Notes: generated by a model from the letters alone, not told the origin. A stretch of DNA of 64,000 nucleotides from Microbacterium arabinogalactanolyticum (GCF_030268005.1 NZ_BRZC01000004.1:496001-560000); one strand, 5' to 3'; counted from the first letter of the stretch, positions 32,058-41,241 are shown. Numbers and translations: made by a program.

Positions 32058-33370
32058 TCCCCTTCGACGCGAAGCACTGAGACGACGTGCTCGACGACGT
32101 CGCTGGCCGTGAGCCGCTCGACAGCCGCGCTCAGCGCGCTGTCCGCCGCGCGGTGCGTTCCGATGATCAGGCGCGCGGTGCTGCGCTGCTCCCCCTCGAC
32201 CGCGGGGATCGCGGTCTGCACGAGCGTCGCCACCGAGACGCCGCCCTCGCTGAGGAGGCCTGCGATCGACGCCAGCACGCCCGGCTGGTCGGCGACCTCG
32301 AGTGTGATCTGGTAGCGGGTCACGACGTGGCCGATCGAGACGATCGGCAGGTTCGCCCTGGTCGACTCGCCGACCCCGGTGCCGCCGGCCATGTGGCGCC
32401 GGGCGGCGGAGACGACGTCACCGAGCACGGCGGATGCGGTCTGCATCCCACCCGCTCCCGCGCCGTAGAACATCAGGGAGCCGGCCGCCTCGGCCTCGAC
32501 GAAGACCGCGTTGTTCGCGCCGTGCACGGAGGCGAGCGGATGCGAGCGCGGCACGAGTGCCGGATACACGCGCACCGAGATCGACTCGCCGTCCTCCGTG
32601 GTCAGGCGCTCGCAGACGGCGAGCAGCTTGATCACGAAGCCGGCCTCGCGGGCCTCCTCGATCATGTCGGCGGTGATGGTCGTGATGCCCTCGCGGTGCA
32701 CGGCGTCGAGCGGGACGGCGGTGTGGAAGGCCAGGGATGCCAGGATCGCCGCCTTCTGCGCGGCGTCGTAGCCCTCGACGTCAGCCGTCGGGTCGGCCTC
32801 GGCGTAGCCCAGCCGCTGCGCGTCGGCGAGCACGTCGGCGAAGTCGGCGCCCTCGCTGTCCATGCGATCGAGGATGTAGTTCGTGGTGCCGTTGACGATG
32901 CCCATGATCCGCACCACGCGGTCGCCGGCGAGCGAGTCGCGCAGCGGCCGGATGATCGGGATCGCGCCCGCGGCGGCCGCCTCGTAGTAGACCGAGGCGC
33001 CGACCCGGTCGGCGGCCTCGAAGACCTCGGGGCCGTGAGTGGCCAGCAGGGCCTTGTTGGCGGTGACCACGTCGGCGCCCGAGCCCAGGCCCAGGAGGAT
33101 GTGCGAACGCGCCGGCTCGATGCCGCCCATCAGCTCGATCACGATGTCGGCGCTCGTGATCAGCGCCTCCGGGTCGGTCGTGTACAGCTCGCGAGGCAGC
33201 TCGACGTCGCGCGGCGCGTCGGGGTTGCGCACCGCGATGCCCGCCAGCTCCAGCCGCGCGCCCGCGCGGTCGGCGAGCTCGTCGCCGTGCTTGAGCAGCA
33301 GGGACGCCACCTGCGAGCCCACGGCTCCGGCACCCAGCAGTGCCACACGAAGTCGTCGGTAATCAGTCAT
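32054..33370 (-). CDS. hom: Homoserine dehydrogenase
   Basis: Reduces aspartate semialdehyde to homoserine, the branch to threonine, methionine and isoleucine. The protein has 438 residues: an N-terminal NAD(P) fold (LLGAGAVGSQVAS), a catalytic domain with GIVNGTTNYIL and GYAEADPTADVEGYDAAQK, and a C-terminal ACT domain (about residues 350-438) for threonine feedback. It lies between lysA and thrB on one strand. Confidence 0.97.
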   Translation of the reverse strand: MTDYRRLRVALLGAGAVGSQVASLLLKHGDELADRAGARLELAGIAVRNPDAPRDVELPRELYTTDPEALITSADIVIELMGGIEPARSHILLGLGSGADVVTANKALLATHGPEVFEAADRVGASVYYEAAAAGAIPIIRPLRDSLAGDRVVRIMGIVNGTTNYILDRMDSEGADFADVLADAQRLGYAEADPTADVEGYDAAQKAAILASLAFHTAVPLDAVHREGITTITADMIEEAREAGFVIKLLAVCERLTTEDGESISVRVYPALVPRSHPLASVHGANNAVFVEAEAAGSLMFYGAGAGGMQTASAVLGDVVSAARRHMAGGTGVGESTRANLPIVSIGHVVTRYQITLEVADQPGVLASIAGLLSEGGVSVATLVQTAIPAVEGEQRSTARLIIGTHRAADSALSAAVERLTASDVVEHVVSVLRVEGE

Positions 33371-33405
33371 CAGCGCTCCTCAGCACATCGGGGTCGTCGG
33401 GTGCC

Positions 33406-33424
33406 GGGCGCGGAATGCGCGCCC
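33406..33424 (-). terminator. Hairpin between lysA and hom
   Basis: GGGCGCG pairs with CGCGCCC around a five-base loop. An alternative pairing of GTCGGG (33395-33400) with CCCGAC (33422-33427) competes with it. It may be a terminator or an attenuator between the lysine and threonine genes. Confidence 0.45.
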
Positions 33425-33440
33425 GACGTCTGCAGGGGCT

Positions 33441-34832
33441 TCACCGCTCGATGCCGGCGTCGCGGGCGAGCAGGTCGTCCAGGCTCTCACCGCGCACGAT
33501 CACCCGGGACTCCCCGTCGCGCACGGCGACGATCGGCGGGCGGGCGATGTGGTTGTAGTTGCTCGACAGCGGCGCGCAGTAGGCGCCTGTCGAGGGCACG
33601 GCCAGCAGGTCACCGGGGGCGACGTCGCCGGGAAGGTACTCGTGGTCGACGACGATGTCTCCGGACTCGCAGTGCTTGCCGACCACCCGCACGAGCACCG
33701 GGGCGTCCTCGCCGGCGCGCGACGCCAGACGCGCCGAGTACTGCGCACCGTACAGCGCGGGGCGGGCGTTGTCGCTCATGCCGCCGTCCACGCTCACGTA
33801 GCGCCGCTCCCCCTGCTCGAGGGCGACGTCCTTGATCGTGCCGACCTCGTAGAGCGTGATGCCGGCGTTGCCGACGATGGCCCGGCCGGGCTCGAACGAC
33901 AGGGCGGGGATGCGGATGCCGCGTGCCGCGCATCCTTCTGCCACCGCGTCCACGATGCCCTGCGCGAGATCCTCGATGGGCTCAGGCGTGTCGACCCGGG
34001 TGTAGGCGATGCCGAAGCCGCCGCCGAGGTTCAGCTGCGGGACGTCGCCGCCCGCCAGCAGCTCCTGGTGCAGGTCGAGAACGCGTGCGGCCGACTCGCG
34101 GAAGCCGGCGACGCCGAAGATCTGAGACCCGATGTGGCAGTGCAGGCCGACGAACTCGAGGCCCTCGATCTCGCGGATGCGGGACACGAGCCCGGGGGCG
34201 AGGGACAGCGGGGTCCCGAACTTCTGATCCTCGTGCGCCGTCGCCAGGAAGTCGTGCGTCTCCGCGTGGACGCCGCTGTTGACGCGCAGCATGACGCGCT
34301 GCGTGGTCCCGGTGCGGGAGACGATGGCGGCGAGCCGCTCGATCTCGATCTCGCTGTCGATGACGACGGTGCCGATGCCGACCTCGACCGCCCGCTCCAG
34401 CTCGGGCACGGACTTGTTGTTGCCGTGGAAGCCCAGTCGTCCGGCATCCGCTCCGCCTGCCAGCGCCACCTCGAGCTCACCACCGGTGCAGACGTCGACG
34501 TTCAGGCCCTCCTCCGTCACCCACCGCACGACGGAGGTGTTCAGCAGGGCCTTGCCTGCGTAGTACACCCGCGCGGTGGTGCCGTGCGCCTCGGCCGCGG
34601 CGTCGAAGGCGGATCGGATGGCTGCCGCGCGACGCCGCACCTCGCCCTCGTCGAGGACCTGCAGCGGCGTGCCGTACGTGCGGGCCAGCAGCCCGGCCGG
34701 CACTCCCCCGACGATCAGCTCGCCATCCGCGTCGCGGTGGGCGGACGCCGGCCAGATCGCGGGCACGAGGTCGTTGGCGTCCTCGGGGACGACCAGCCAT
34801 TCGGGAGCGGGCGATGAGACAGCTGAATGCAC
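33441..34832 (-). CDS. lysA: Diaminopimelate decarboxylase
   Basis: PLP enzyme of 463 residues making lysine from meso-diaminopimelate. The PLP lysine is in VYYAGKALL; HCHIGSQI, GGGFGIAY and EPGRAIVGNAG are the fold-III decarboxylase blocks, and the active-site Cys is in KHCESGD. The most likely start is GTG at 34832; open frame further upstream is not protein-like. The ribosome binding site is weak. It precedes hom, as in many actinobacteria. Confidence 0.95.
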   Translation of the reverse strand: MHSAVSSPAPEWLVVPEDANDLVPAIWPASAHRDADGELIVGGVPAGLLARTYGTPLQVLDEGEVRRRAAAIRSAFDAAAEAHGTTARVYYAGKALLNTSVVRWVTEEGLNVDVCTGGELEVALAGGADAGRLGFHGNNKSVPELERAVEVGIGTVVIDSEIEIERLAAIVSRTGTTQRVMLRVNSGVHAETHDFLATAHEDQKFGTPLSLAPGLVSRIREIEGLEFVGLHCHIGSQIFGVAGFRESAARVLDLHQELLAGGDVPQLNLGGGFGIAYTRVDTPEPIEDLAQGIVDAVAEGCAARGIRIPALSFEPGRAIVGNAGITLYEVGTIKDVALEQGERRYVSVDGGMSDNARPALYGAQYSARLASRAGEDAPVLVRVVGKHCESGDIVVDHEYLPGDVAPGDLLAVPSTGAYCAPLSSNYNHIARPPIVAVRDGESRVIVRGESLDDLLARDAGIER

Positions 34833-34937
34833 AGAGCACCAATCGTGGGCGGGACCTCGGGCGGGGAGCGCACGACGAGGCTGCCCCGATTCTAGGTCAT
34901 CTCCGCAACCCCCTCCGCCTGTGTTCCCCGGCATGAC

Positions 34938-34943
34938 TATGGT
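34938..34943 (+). promoter_or_regulatory. Putative -10 hexamer for the leaderless yihY gene
   Basis: TATGGT, six bases, then ATG at 34950. Confidence 0.5.
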
Positions 34944-34949
34944 GGCCGG

Positions 34950-35990
34950 ATGAGCCGACGAACCGATTCCCCGCGTCCCGGCGCCTTCGCCAGGGCGTCC
35001 GCCGCGGTCATCGCCCGAGCGCTGCGCTTGCGTCTGGTCCGGGCCGCCCTGCGCTATTCGGGGCACCGGGGCCCGGTGCTCGCTGATGCGGTGACCTACC
35101 GCGCCCTGTTCAGCGTGTTCGCCGCCGTGCTGCTGGCGTTCTCGGCCGCCGCGCTGTGGCTCTCACGGGACGACGCCGCGTGGGACGCGGTCGTGCACGC
35201 GGTCGACACCGCGGTGCCGGGCCTGATCCGCACCTCCGGCGGTCAGGGCATCGTCGATCTCGATGAGATCCGCGCTCCTGCCGGACTGTCGGTCACAGGG
35301 ATCGTCTCACTGGCCGGGCTCATCGGCGCGGCGCTCGGCGCGATCAGCTCGCTGCGCATCTCGATCAGGTCGATGGCCGGCACGGCGCGCGACGACGTCG
35401 CCTGGTACCTGGTGATCGCGCGCAACGTCCTGCTCGCGCTGATCATCGCTGTGACGTTCGCCGGCGCCGCCGCCCTGACGCTGGCGGGCGAGTTCGTGGT
35501 CGACTGGCTCGCCGGCATCCTCGGTCTTCCCGCGAAGTCCGCCGCCGTGCTCTGGACGGTGCGGCTCGTCTCGCTCGTCATCGTGCTCGCGCTCAATGCG
35601 GTGCTCATCGCCGCGACCTTCCGGATGCTGTCGGGAGTGCCTGCCTCAGCACGATCGCTCTGGTCCGGCGCCGTGCTCGGCGGAATGGCGCTGCTGGTGC
35701 TGCAGGAGCTGTCGGGGCTGTTCGTCGGCGGCGCCAAGGCCAACCCGCTGCTCGCGTCGTTCGCGTCGCTGCTGGCGCTGCTGCTGTGGCTGAACCTGTC
35801 GACGCAGGTGATCCTGCTGGCGAGCGCGTTCATCGTGGTGTCGGTGCACGAGGAGCACGACCGCGTGGCAGCCAGGTTCGGAGCCACGACGCTCGCCGAC
35901 GCCGCCGTGCGGCTCGCCGAGGAGGACGTGCGCACCGCGACCGAGGCGCTGCGCGCGGCCCGTGCGGGCGCGGAGCGCGCAGCACCCTGA
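34950..35990 (+). CDS. YihY/BrkB family inner-membrane protein
   Basis: Protein of 346 residues with six or more membrane helices between about residues 45 and 305. The family pattern ADAVTYRALFSVFAAVL near the first helix and LLLWLNLSTQVILLASAFI near the last are clear. The cytoplasmic C-terminus is charged. Transport function is not established for the family; the old ribonuclease BN label is wrong. It diverges from lysA and converges with the DUF2993 gene across a six-base gap. Confidence 0.9.
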   Translation: MSRRTDSPRPGAFARASAAVIARALRLRLVRAALRYSGHRGPVLADAVTYRALFSVFAAVLLAFSAAALWLSRDDAAWDAVVHAVDTAVPGLIRTSGGQGIVDLDEIRAPAGLSVTGIVSLAGLIGAALGAISSLRISIRSMAGTARDDVAWYLVIARNVLLALIIAVTFAGAAALTLAGEFVVDWLAGILGLPAKSAAVLWTVRLVSLVIVLALNAVLIAATFRMLSGVPASARSLWSGAVLGGMALLVLQELSGLFVGGAKANPLLASFASLLALLLWLNLSTQVILLASAFIVVSVHEEHDRVAARFGATTLADAAVRLAEEDVRTATEALRAARAGAERAAP

Positions 35991-35996
35991 CGCCTG

Positions 35997-36773
35997 TCAG
36001 CGCGGGCAGGTGCCGTTCTCGAGCAGGGCAGGGTCCGTGGCGATGCGGCCGTCGGCGCTGATGTCGGCGACCGCGCTGGTTCCCTCGATGCGCAGGCCGG
36101 TGAGCGTGATGCCGGCCGGCAGGTGCTCCGCGATGCAGATGCGCTGGGGTGCGGCGAGCTGCGCGCCGAGGCCGCCCAGCACCCCGGAGAGCCTCTTCAG
36201 GTCGATCTCAGCGCCGCCGAGCGTCGCGGACACGGGCGTGAGCAGCAGGTCGCCGTCCTGAGCGCCAGGGGTGACCGTCAGGCCCACCGGGATCTCACGT
36301 CCGAGCAGGCTGAGCTCGCCCTGCACGGTGGCATCCGGTGCCGCCAGCACGACCCCGGTGATCGGCAGCTGCGAGTTCTTCAGCAGCGTCGTGAACTGGC
36401 CCTGATCGATGGCGATGGTGCCCTTCGCCGAGCCCAGGGCGCCGCCGCGGATCGGCACACCCGTGGCGGTCACATGCGCGGAGCCGGTGATCCCGCCGAT
36501 CGTGACCTGCTTCGATGACAGCTGAAGCTCGTCCAGCGTTCCGGAGATCAGCTGCGGAAGCAGCACGCCGGACGCCTCCACGTCGAGCTGCTGGTCGGCC
36601 GGCAGCTTCAGCTCCTCGACGACCAGCGAGCGGACGATCCCCGGCAGAACGGCGCGCGCCACCACTTCGGCGGCGACGAGCAGAGCGGCGATCACCGCGA
36701 CGACGATCAGCAGCACCCAGGGCCAGCGCGCATGCCGGCGGCGGACCTCCGCTTCTGGTGCCGCTGCCGTCAT
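35997..36773 (-). CDS. DUF2993 (LmeA-like) exported lipid-binding protein
   Basis: Protein of 258 residues: a short basic cytoplasmic start, one membrane helix (about residues 18-40, WPWVLLIVVAVIAALLVAAEV) and an extracytoplasmic beta-rich domain. The pattern VVEELKLPADQQLDVEASG...LPQLISGTLDELQLSS matches DUF2993. Its mycobacterial relative LmeA binds phospholipids and supports cell-envelope glycolipid assembly; the role here is inferred. The ATG is one base from the argS stop, so it is in an operon with argS. Confidence 0.88.
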   Translation of the reverse strand: MTAAAPEAEVRRRHARWPWVLLIVVAVIAALLVAAEVVARAVLPGIVRSLVVEELKLPADQQLDVEASGVLLPQLISGTLDELQLSSKQVTIGGITGSAHVTATGVPIRGGALGSAKGTIAIDQGQFTTLLKNSQLPITGVVLAAPDATVQGELSLLGREIPVGLTVTPGAQDGDLLLTPVSATLGGAEIDLKRLSGVLGGLGAQLAAPQRICIAEHLPAGITLTGLRIEGTSAVADISADGRIATDPALLENGTCPR

Positions 36774-36774
36774 G

Positions 36775-38442
36775 TCACATCCGCTCGGGCGCGGAGACGC
36801 CCAGCAGCTCCAGACCGTTGCGCAGCACCTGGCCCGCGGCGTCGTTCAGCCAGAGACGCGTGCGGTGCACGGTCTCGATCGGGTCGTCGCCCTTGGGGAT
36901 CACCCGGCAGTTGTCGTACCAGCGGTGGTACAGGCCGGCGAGCTCCTCGAGATAGCGCGCGATGCGGTGCGGCTCGCGCACCTCGGCCGCGAACGCGACG
37001 ATGCGCGGGAACTCCTGCAGCGCACCCAGCAGCGCACCCTCGGTCTCGTGCACCAGAAGCTCCGGGGCGAACTCCGAGCGGTCGACGCCGGAGTCGGCGG
37101 CGTTGCGGGCGACGTTGTGCGTGCGCGCATGCGCGTACTGCACGTAGAAGACCGGGTTGTCGTTGGTGCGCTTCTGCAGCAGCTCCGGGTCCAGGTCCAG
37201 GGGCGAATCGGCGGGCGAGCGCTCCAGCGAGTAGCGCAGCGCGTCCGCGCCCAGCCAGTTCAGCAGGTCGTCCATCTCGATGATGTTCCCGGCGCGCTTG
37301 GACAGGCGCGCCCCGTTGATCGAGACCATCTGCCCGATCAGCACCTGGATGTTCTTCTCGGGATCCTCGCCCGCCGCTCCGGCGACGGCCTTGAGGCGGT
37401 TCACGTAGCCGTGGTGGTCGGCACCGAGCAGGTAGATCTTGTTCTGGAACCCGCGGTCGCCCTTGTTCAGGTAGTAGGCGGCGTCGGCGGCGAAGTAGGT
37501 GTACTCGCCGTTGGAGCGGCGGATGACGCGATCCTTGTCGTCCGTGAAGTCGGTGGTGCGCACCCACACCGCACCCTCGTCGTCGAAGACGTGTCCCTGC
37601 GCGCGCAGGCGGTCGACGGCCTGGTCGACCAGGCTGGGCCCGCCGTCCTCGCCGGCGGCGTGCAGCGTGCGCTCGGAGAACCACACGTCGAAGGGCACGT
37701 TGAAGCGCTCGAGCGAGTTCTTGATCTCGGCGAGCTGGTACTCGTAGGCCTGGTCGCGGGCGACGACGAGCTGCTCGTCCTCGGGGAGCTCCAGCAGCCC
37801 CGGGTGCGCGGCGAGCACCCGCTGGGCGAGCTCGGTGATGTACTCCCCCGGGTAGCCGCCCTCGGGGGTCGGCTCGCCCTTGGCCGCAGCCAGCACCGAG
37901 TGCGCGAAGCGCTCCATCTGGGCGCCGGCGTCATTGATGTAGTACTCGCGCACGGCATGCGCGCCGCTGGCCAGCAGCAGGCGCACGATCGAGTCGCCCA
38001 GCGCGGCCCACCGGGTGTGCGCGATGTGCAGCGGACCGGTGGGGTTCGCCGAGACGAACTCGACGTTCACCGAGACTCCGGCCTGGGAGTCGTTGGTTCC
38101 GTAGGCGGCGCCCGCGTCGACGATCGTCTTCGCGAGGGCTCCCGCGGCGCCGGCCTCCAGGCGGATGTTGATGAATCCGGGACCGGCGACCTCGACGCTC
38201 GAGATCCCGTCGACGGACGCCAGGTCATCGGCGATGCGCTGCGCGAGCTCCCGCGGGTTCGATCCGAGCTTCTTGGCCAGCCGCATGGCGATGTTGCTGG
38301 CCCAGTCGCCGTGGTCGCGATTGCGCGGACGGTCCAGCACGACGTCGGATGCCGTGAGCCCCAGCTCCTCGTCGGGTCGCAGCGACGTCGCGATCGGCGT
38401 CAGGACGGCGAGGATGGCTGCGGCGAGGGCTTCAGGATTCAT
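36775..38442 (-). CDS. argS: Arginyl-tRNA synthetase
   Basis: Class I synthetase of 555 residues charging tRNA-Arg. The HIGH-type motif reads HIAH in NPTGPLHIAHTRWAALGDS, and the KMSKS region reads ARLSKRAGN. The N-terminal additional domain and the C-terminal DALR anticodon-binding domain (ending GLELLGVSAPERM) are complete. The ATG lies nine bases after TAGACT. A tRNA-Arg gene occurs 8 kb away at 46.6 kb. Confidence 0.97.
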   Translation of the reverse strand: MNPEALAAAILAVLTPIATSLRPDEELGLTASDVVLDRPRNRDHGDWASNIAMRLAKKLGSNPRELAQRIADDLASVDGISSVEVAGPGFINIRLEAGAAGALAKTIVDAGAAYGTNDSQAGVSVNVEFVSANPTGPLHIAHTRWAALGDSIVRLLLASGAHAVREYYINDAGAQMERFAHSVLAAAKGEPTPEGGYPGEYITELAQRVLAAHPGLLELPEDEQLVVARDQAYEYQLAEIKNSLERFNVPFDVWFSERTLHAAGEDGGPSLVDQAVDRLRAQGHVFDDEGAVWVRTTDFTDDKDRVIRRSNGEYTYFAADAAYYLNKGDRGFQNKIYLLGADHHGYVNRLKAVAGAAGEDPEKNIQVLIGQMVSINGARLSKRAGNIIEMDDLLNWLGADALRYSLERSPADSPLDLDPELLQKRTNDNPVFYVQYAHARTHNVARNAADSGVDRSEFAPELLVHETEGALLGALQEFPRIVAFAAEVREPHRIARYLEELAGLYHRWYDNCRVIPKGDDPIETVHRTRLWLNDAAGQVLRNGLELLGVSAPERM

Positions 38443-38451
38443 AGACCCACA

Positions 38452-38457
38452 AGTCTA
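38452..38457 (-). promoter_or_regulatory. Putative -10 element for argS
   Basis: TAGACT on the minus strand with nine bases to the argS ATG, leaving a leader of at most a few bases. Confidence 0.45.
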
Positions 38458-38469
38458 CCGGCCCGGAAC

Positions 38470-39453
38470 TCAGCGGAAGGCGGCGACGGTCTCCGTCAGA
38501 CGGGCCAGGATCCGGTCGTCGGGGACGCCGCCCGCGGCGCGGATGGCGAGCATCGCCGCGCCGACCGCGCCATCGCTGACCGCGCGCATGTCCAGGTCGG
38601 CGGCCGCGACGCCGAGCCGAGCGAGGAAGGCATCGCGCACCGGTCCGCTGCGGGAGAGGACGCTGCCGCCGATCACCAGCGGCCCGGGCCCCCGCAGCAC
38701 CGCGGAGAGCGTGCCCGCCAGGTGCTCCCCCGCTTCCTCGAGGATGCCGCGCGCCACCGCGTCGTCGACCTCGAAGGCGAAGGGCGCGAGCCCGGCGAGC
38801 TCGATCGGGGGCCGTGAGTACAGCGCTCCGACCAGGTCCTCGAGCTCCTGCCAGCGCCCGTCGTGCCGCACCTCCGTGCGGGCGAGGTCGTGGTGCGCCA
38901 GCACGAGGTCGGTGAGCCCCGTGCGCGGTCCCGTGCCGTCGAGGTCCTGCACGGCCGCCCGTGCGATCGCGTGCCCGATCCAGAACCCGCTCCCCCTGTC
39001 GCCGAGGAGCCACCCCAGCCCGTCGCCCGTCCCGTCGATCCGTCCGTCCTGCACGCGGATCACGCAGGCTCCGGTGCCGGAGACCAGCGCGTACCCGAAT
39101 TCGGCGGCCGCCCCGCTGAAGTAGGTCGCCAGCAGGTCGGACTCGAACACCAGCCGCCCGGTGAACCCCTGCGGGGTGAGTCGGTCCAGCAGCCAGTCCG
39201 CACCGCCGGCGGCCCGCATCCCGGCCATCGCCGGCACGATCACCGCGATGTCGGCGAGGGTGCGGCCGGACGGCGAGAGGGCTGCGCCCACAGCAGCCAG
39301 CACACCGTCCGCGGCGCGCTCCGGCCCTGCGGAGATGGGGTTCCCGCGCCCGCCGACGCCATAACCGAGGCACTCGCCGTGCAGGTCGGTCAGCACCGCT
39401 CTGGTCGAGGTCCCACCTGCGTCGATTCCCAGCAGCAGCGGTTCGTGACTCAT
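38470..39453 (-). CDS. N-acetylglucosamine kinase-like protein (BadF/BcrA ATPase family)
   Basis: Sugar kinase of 327 residues with the ASKHA fold. The phosphate-1 loop is GIDAGGTSTRAVLTD near the N-terminus; YALVSGTGACVIRV and GDRGSGFWIG follow, and the adenosine motif is PLVIGGSVLSRSGPV. It resembles eukaryotic-type NAGK. It diverges from an RpiR regulator that heads a chitobiose/GlcNAc import unit, so phosphorylation of imported GlcNAc, or of a related amino sugar, is the likely job. Glucosamine or MurNAc remain possible. Confidence 0.88.
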   Translation of the reverse strand: MSHEPLLLGIDAGGTSTRAVLTDLHGECLGYGVGGRGNPISAGPERAADGVLAAVGAALSPSGRTLADIAVIVPAMAGMRAAGGADWLLDRLTPQGFTGRLVFESDLLATYFSGAAAEFGYALVSGTGACVIRVQDGRIDGTGDGLGWLLGDRGSGFWIGHAIARAAVQDLDGTGPRTGLTDLVLAHHDLARTEVRHDGRWQELEDLVGALYSRPPIELAGLAPFAFEVDDAVARGILEEAGEHLAGTLSAVLRGPGPLVIGGSVLSRSGPVRDAFLARLGVAAADLDMRAVSDGAVGAAMLAIRAAGGVPDDRILARLTETVAAFR

Positions 39454-39470
39454 TTGTGATGTTGTCCTAT

Positions 39471-39504
39471 TTGACGTTTTCGTCGCGTGAGAATAGTTTT
39501 CATC
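39471..39504 (+). promoter_or_regulatory. rpiR promoter with paired direct repeat (candidate operator)
   Basis: A -35-like TTGACG (39471-39476) and -10-like TAGTTT (39494-39499) are 17 bases apart. GTTTTCGTC (39476-39484) and GTTTTCATC (39496-39504) are direct repeats 20 bases apart, about two helix turns, one touching each promoter box. The region is only 87 bases wide and also serves nagK, so one regulator could control both sides. The sigma assignment and the operator role are inferred. Confidence 0.45.
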
Positions 39505-39540
39505 TCAACGAGAAATACTCCGGGCGGGATTCAGGAGGCA

Positions 39541-40476
39541 ATGGTGCCACGGACCAAGGACTTCGGCAACGGAATGACGATCGCGCGCCGCATCGCGGCC
39601 GGTCGTCACACCATGCCGACGGCGATGAGCAAGATCGCCGACGTGGTCACCGGTCACCCCGCGGCCCCGGTCGAGCTGACCATCACCGAGCTCGCCGACC
39701 GTGCCGGCACCTCCCCCGCGACCGTCACCCGCTTCTGCCGGGCGATCGGGTTCGACGGCTACACGCAGTTCCGCGTCGGTGTGGCGAGCGAGATCGGGCG
39801 CGGAGACGCCGACGAGAGCTGGCAGGCCGACATCGGCGAGGAGTTCGGCGCCACCGACGAGCCGGGCAAGGTGCTCCAGACGCTCGTCGCCCTGCACGTC
39901 GCCAGCCTGGAGAGCACGGCTGCACGCCTGGACCTCGACGCCGTCATGCAGGTCGCGAACGCCATCGCCGCCTCGCGCCACGTCGACATCTACGGCGTGG
40001 GCGGCAGCGGTGTCATCGCCCGGGAGTTCCAGGGCCGGCTGTACCGCATCGGCGTCAACGCCCACGCCTGGTCGGACGTGCACGACGGCCTCACCAGTGC
40101 CGTGATGCAGAACGCGTCCTCGGTCGCGATCGGCGTGTCGAGCACGGGCCGCACCGACGAGACCGTGCAGATGCTCTCCCAGGCGGGCGCGGCCGGTGCC
40201 TTCACCGTCGCGATCACCCATGACGCGGACTCATGGCTCGCAGGCATCGCCGACATCTCCCTCGCCACCGCCGAGCCATCGCACTACCTGCGCCCGGATG
40301 ACCTCTCGGTCAAGCACTCGCAGCTGCTGGTGCTGGATCTGCTGTACCTGCTGGTGGCCCAGCAGATGTTCGGCGAGGCGTCCACGCATCTCGCCGCCAG
40401 CGCGATGGCGGTCTCCGCCCACCGTCGCCCGGTGCGCGTCCCCAAGCCCGCCCCCGTCACGGAGGAGAACCGATGA
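39541..40476 (+). CDS. RpiR/MurR family transcriptional regulator
   Basis: Sugar-phosphate-responsive regulator of about 311 residues. The N-terminal winged helix-turn-helix lies near residues 25-80 (LADRAGTSPATVTRFCRAIGFDGYTQFR), and the C-terminal SIS domain has IYGVGGSGVIA and GVSSTGRTDETV. Probable ligand: an amino-sugar phosphate from the genes it neighbours. AGGAGG lies two bases before the ATG at 39541 and five before a GTG at 39544, so either may be used; a GTG at 39487 lacks a site. It overlaps the SIS gene by four bases. Confidence 0.9.
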   Translation: MVPRTKDFGNGMTIARRIAAGRHTMPTAMSKIADVVTGHPAAPVELTITELADRAGTSPATVTRFCRAIGFDGYTQFRVGVASEIGRGDADESWQADIGEEFGATDEPGKVLQTLVALHVASLESTAARLDLDAVMQVANAIAASRHVDIYGVGGSGVIAREFQGRLYRIGVNAHAWSDVHDGLTSAVMQNASSVAIGVSSTGRTDETVQMLSQAGAAGAFTVAITHDADSWLAGIADISLATAEPSHYLRPDDLSVKHSQLLVLDLLYLLVAQQMFGEASTHLAASAMAVSAHRRPVRVPKPAPVTEENR

Positions 40477-41225
40477 CCGCCACCCCGACCGATCTGCTCC
40501 AGCAGGCGACCTCCCGGCTCGAGCGTCTCGCCGCGGATGCCGAGGCGGGCGCGCTCGATGCCGCCATCGCCCTCATGGTGAAGGCGCTGGACGACGGCGG
40601 AGTGATCCACGCGTTCGGCACCGGCCACTCCGAGGCGTTCGCGATGGAGATCGCGGGACGCGCCGGCGGGCTGATCCCCACCAACCGATTCGCGCTGCGC
40701 GACATCGTGATGCACGGCGACCGCGACGTCGACGTGCTCACCGGCTCCCTGGAGCGCGAGCCGTGGGTCGTGGACGAGCTCATGGCCACCGTCCCGGTCG
40801 GTGCGGGCGACGTGTTCCTGATCGCCTCCAATTCGGGCGTGAACGGATCGATCGTGGGCACCGCGCTGTGGGCGCAGGAGCACGGCCACAAGGTCATCGC
40901 CGTGACGAGCCTGCAGCACACCGCGCGCGTCGAGCCCAAGCATCCCAGCGGGAAGCGACTCAGCGAGATCGCCGATGTCGTCATCGACAACCTCGCCCCG
41001 TACGGCGACTCCACGCTCGAGATCACGGACGGCATCGGCGCCGGCGCGATCTCCTCCATCACCGCGGCCTTCATCGCGCAGCTGCTGACGCTCGGCGTCG
41101 CGCGCACGATCGCCGAGCGCGGTGAGACCCCACCGATGTACATCTCCGCCAACATCCCCGGCGGCGATGAGCACAACTCCGTCCTCGAGGACCGCTACGC
41201 GGGCCGCCTGCGGCGGGGAGCTTGA
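40473..41225 (+). CDS. SIS-domain sugar-phosphate protein (UPF0309-like)
   Basis: Protein of 250 residues made of one SIS domain: GVIHAFGTGHSEAFAMEIAGRAGG binds a phosphosugar, VFLIASNSGVNGSIVG is the second loop, and HTARVEPKHPSGKRLSEIADVVIDN is a block shared with UPF0309 proteins. It is related to, but shorter than, MurNAc-6-P etherases and has no lyase or deaminase domain. It starts inside the rpiR stop (ATGA), so both are translated together. An isomerase, etherase or sugar-phosphate sensor role in amino-sugar use is inferred. Confidence 0.85.
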   Translation: MTATPTDLLQQATSRLERLAADAEAGALDAAIALMVKALDDGGVIHAFGTGHSEAFAMEIAGRAGGLIPTNRFALRDIVMHGDRDVDVLTGSLEREPWVVDELMATVPVGAGDVFLIASNSGVNGSIVGTALWAQEHGHKVIAVTSLQHTARVEPKHPSGKRLSEIADVVIDNLAPYGDSTLEITDGIGAGAISSITAAFIAQLLTLGVARTIAERGETPPMYISANIPGGDEHNSVLEDRYAGRLRRGA

Positions 41226-41241
41226 CCTCAGAGCTCACCCT

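Noticed and set aside
33371-34949. Lysine riboswitch or T-box near lysA and hom
   Set aside because: The gaps are short (70 and 117 bases) and lack the conserved elements of either class.
39487-39540. GTG at 39487 as the rpiR start
   Set aside because: It lies within the proposed promoter and lacks a ribosome binding site, whereas AGGAGG precedes 39541 and 39544.
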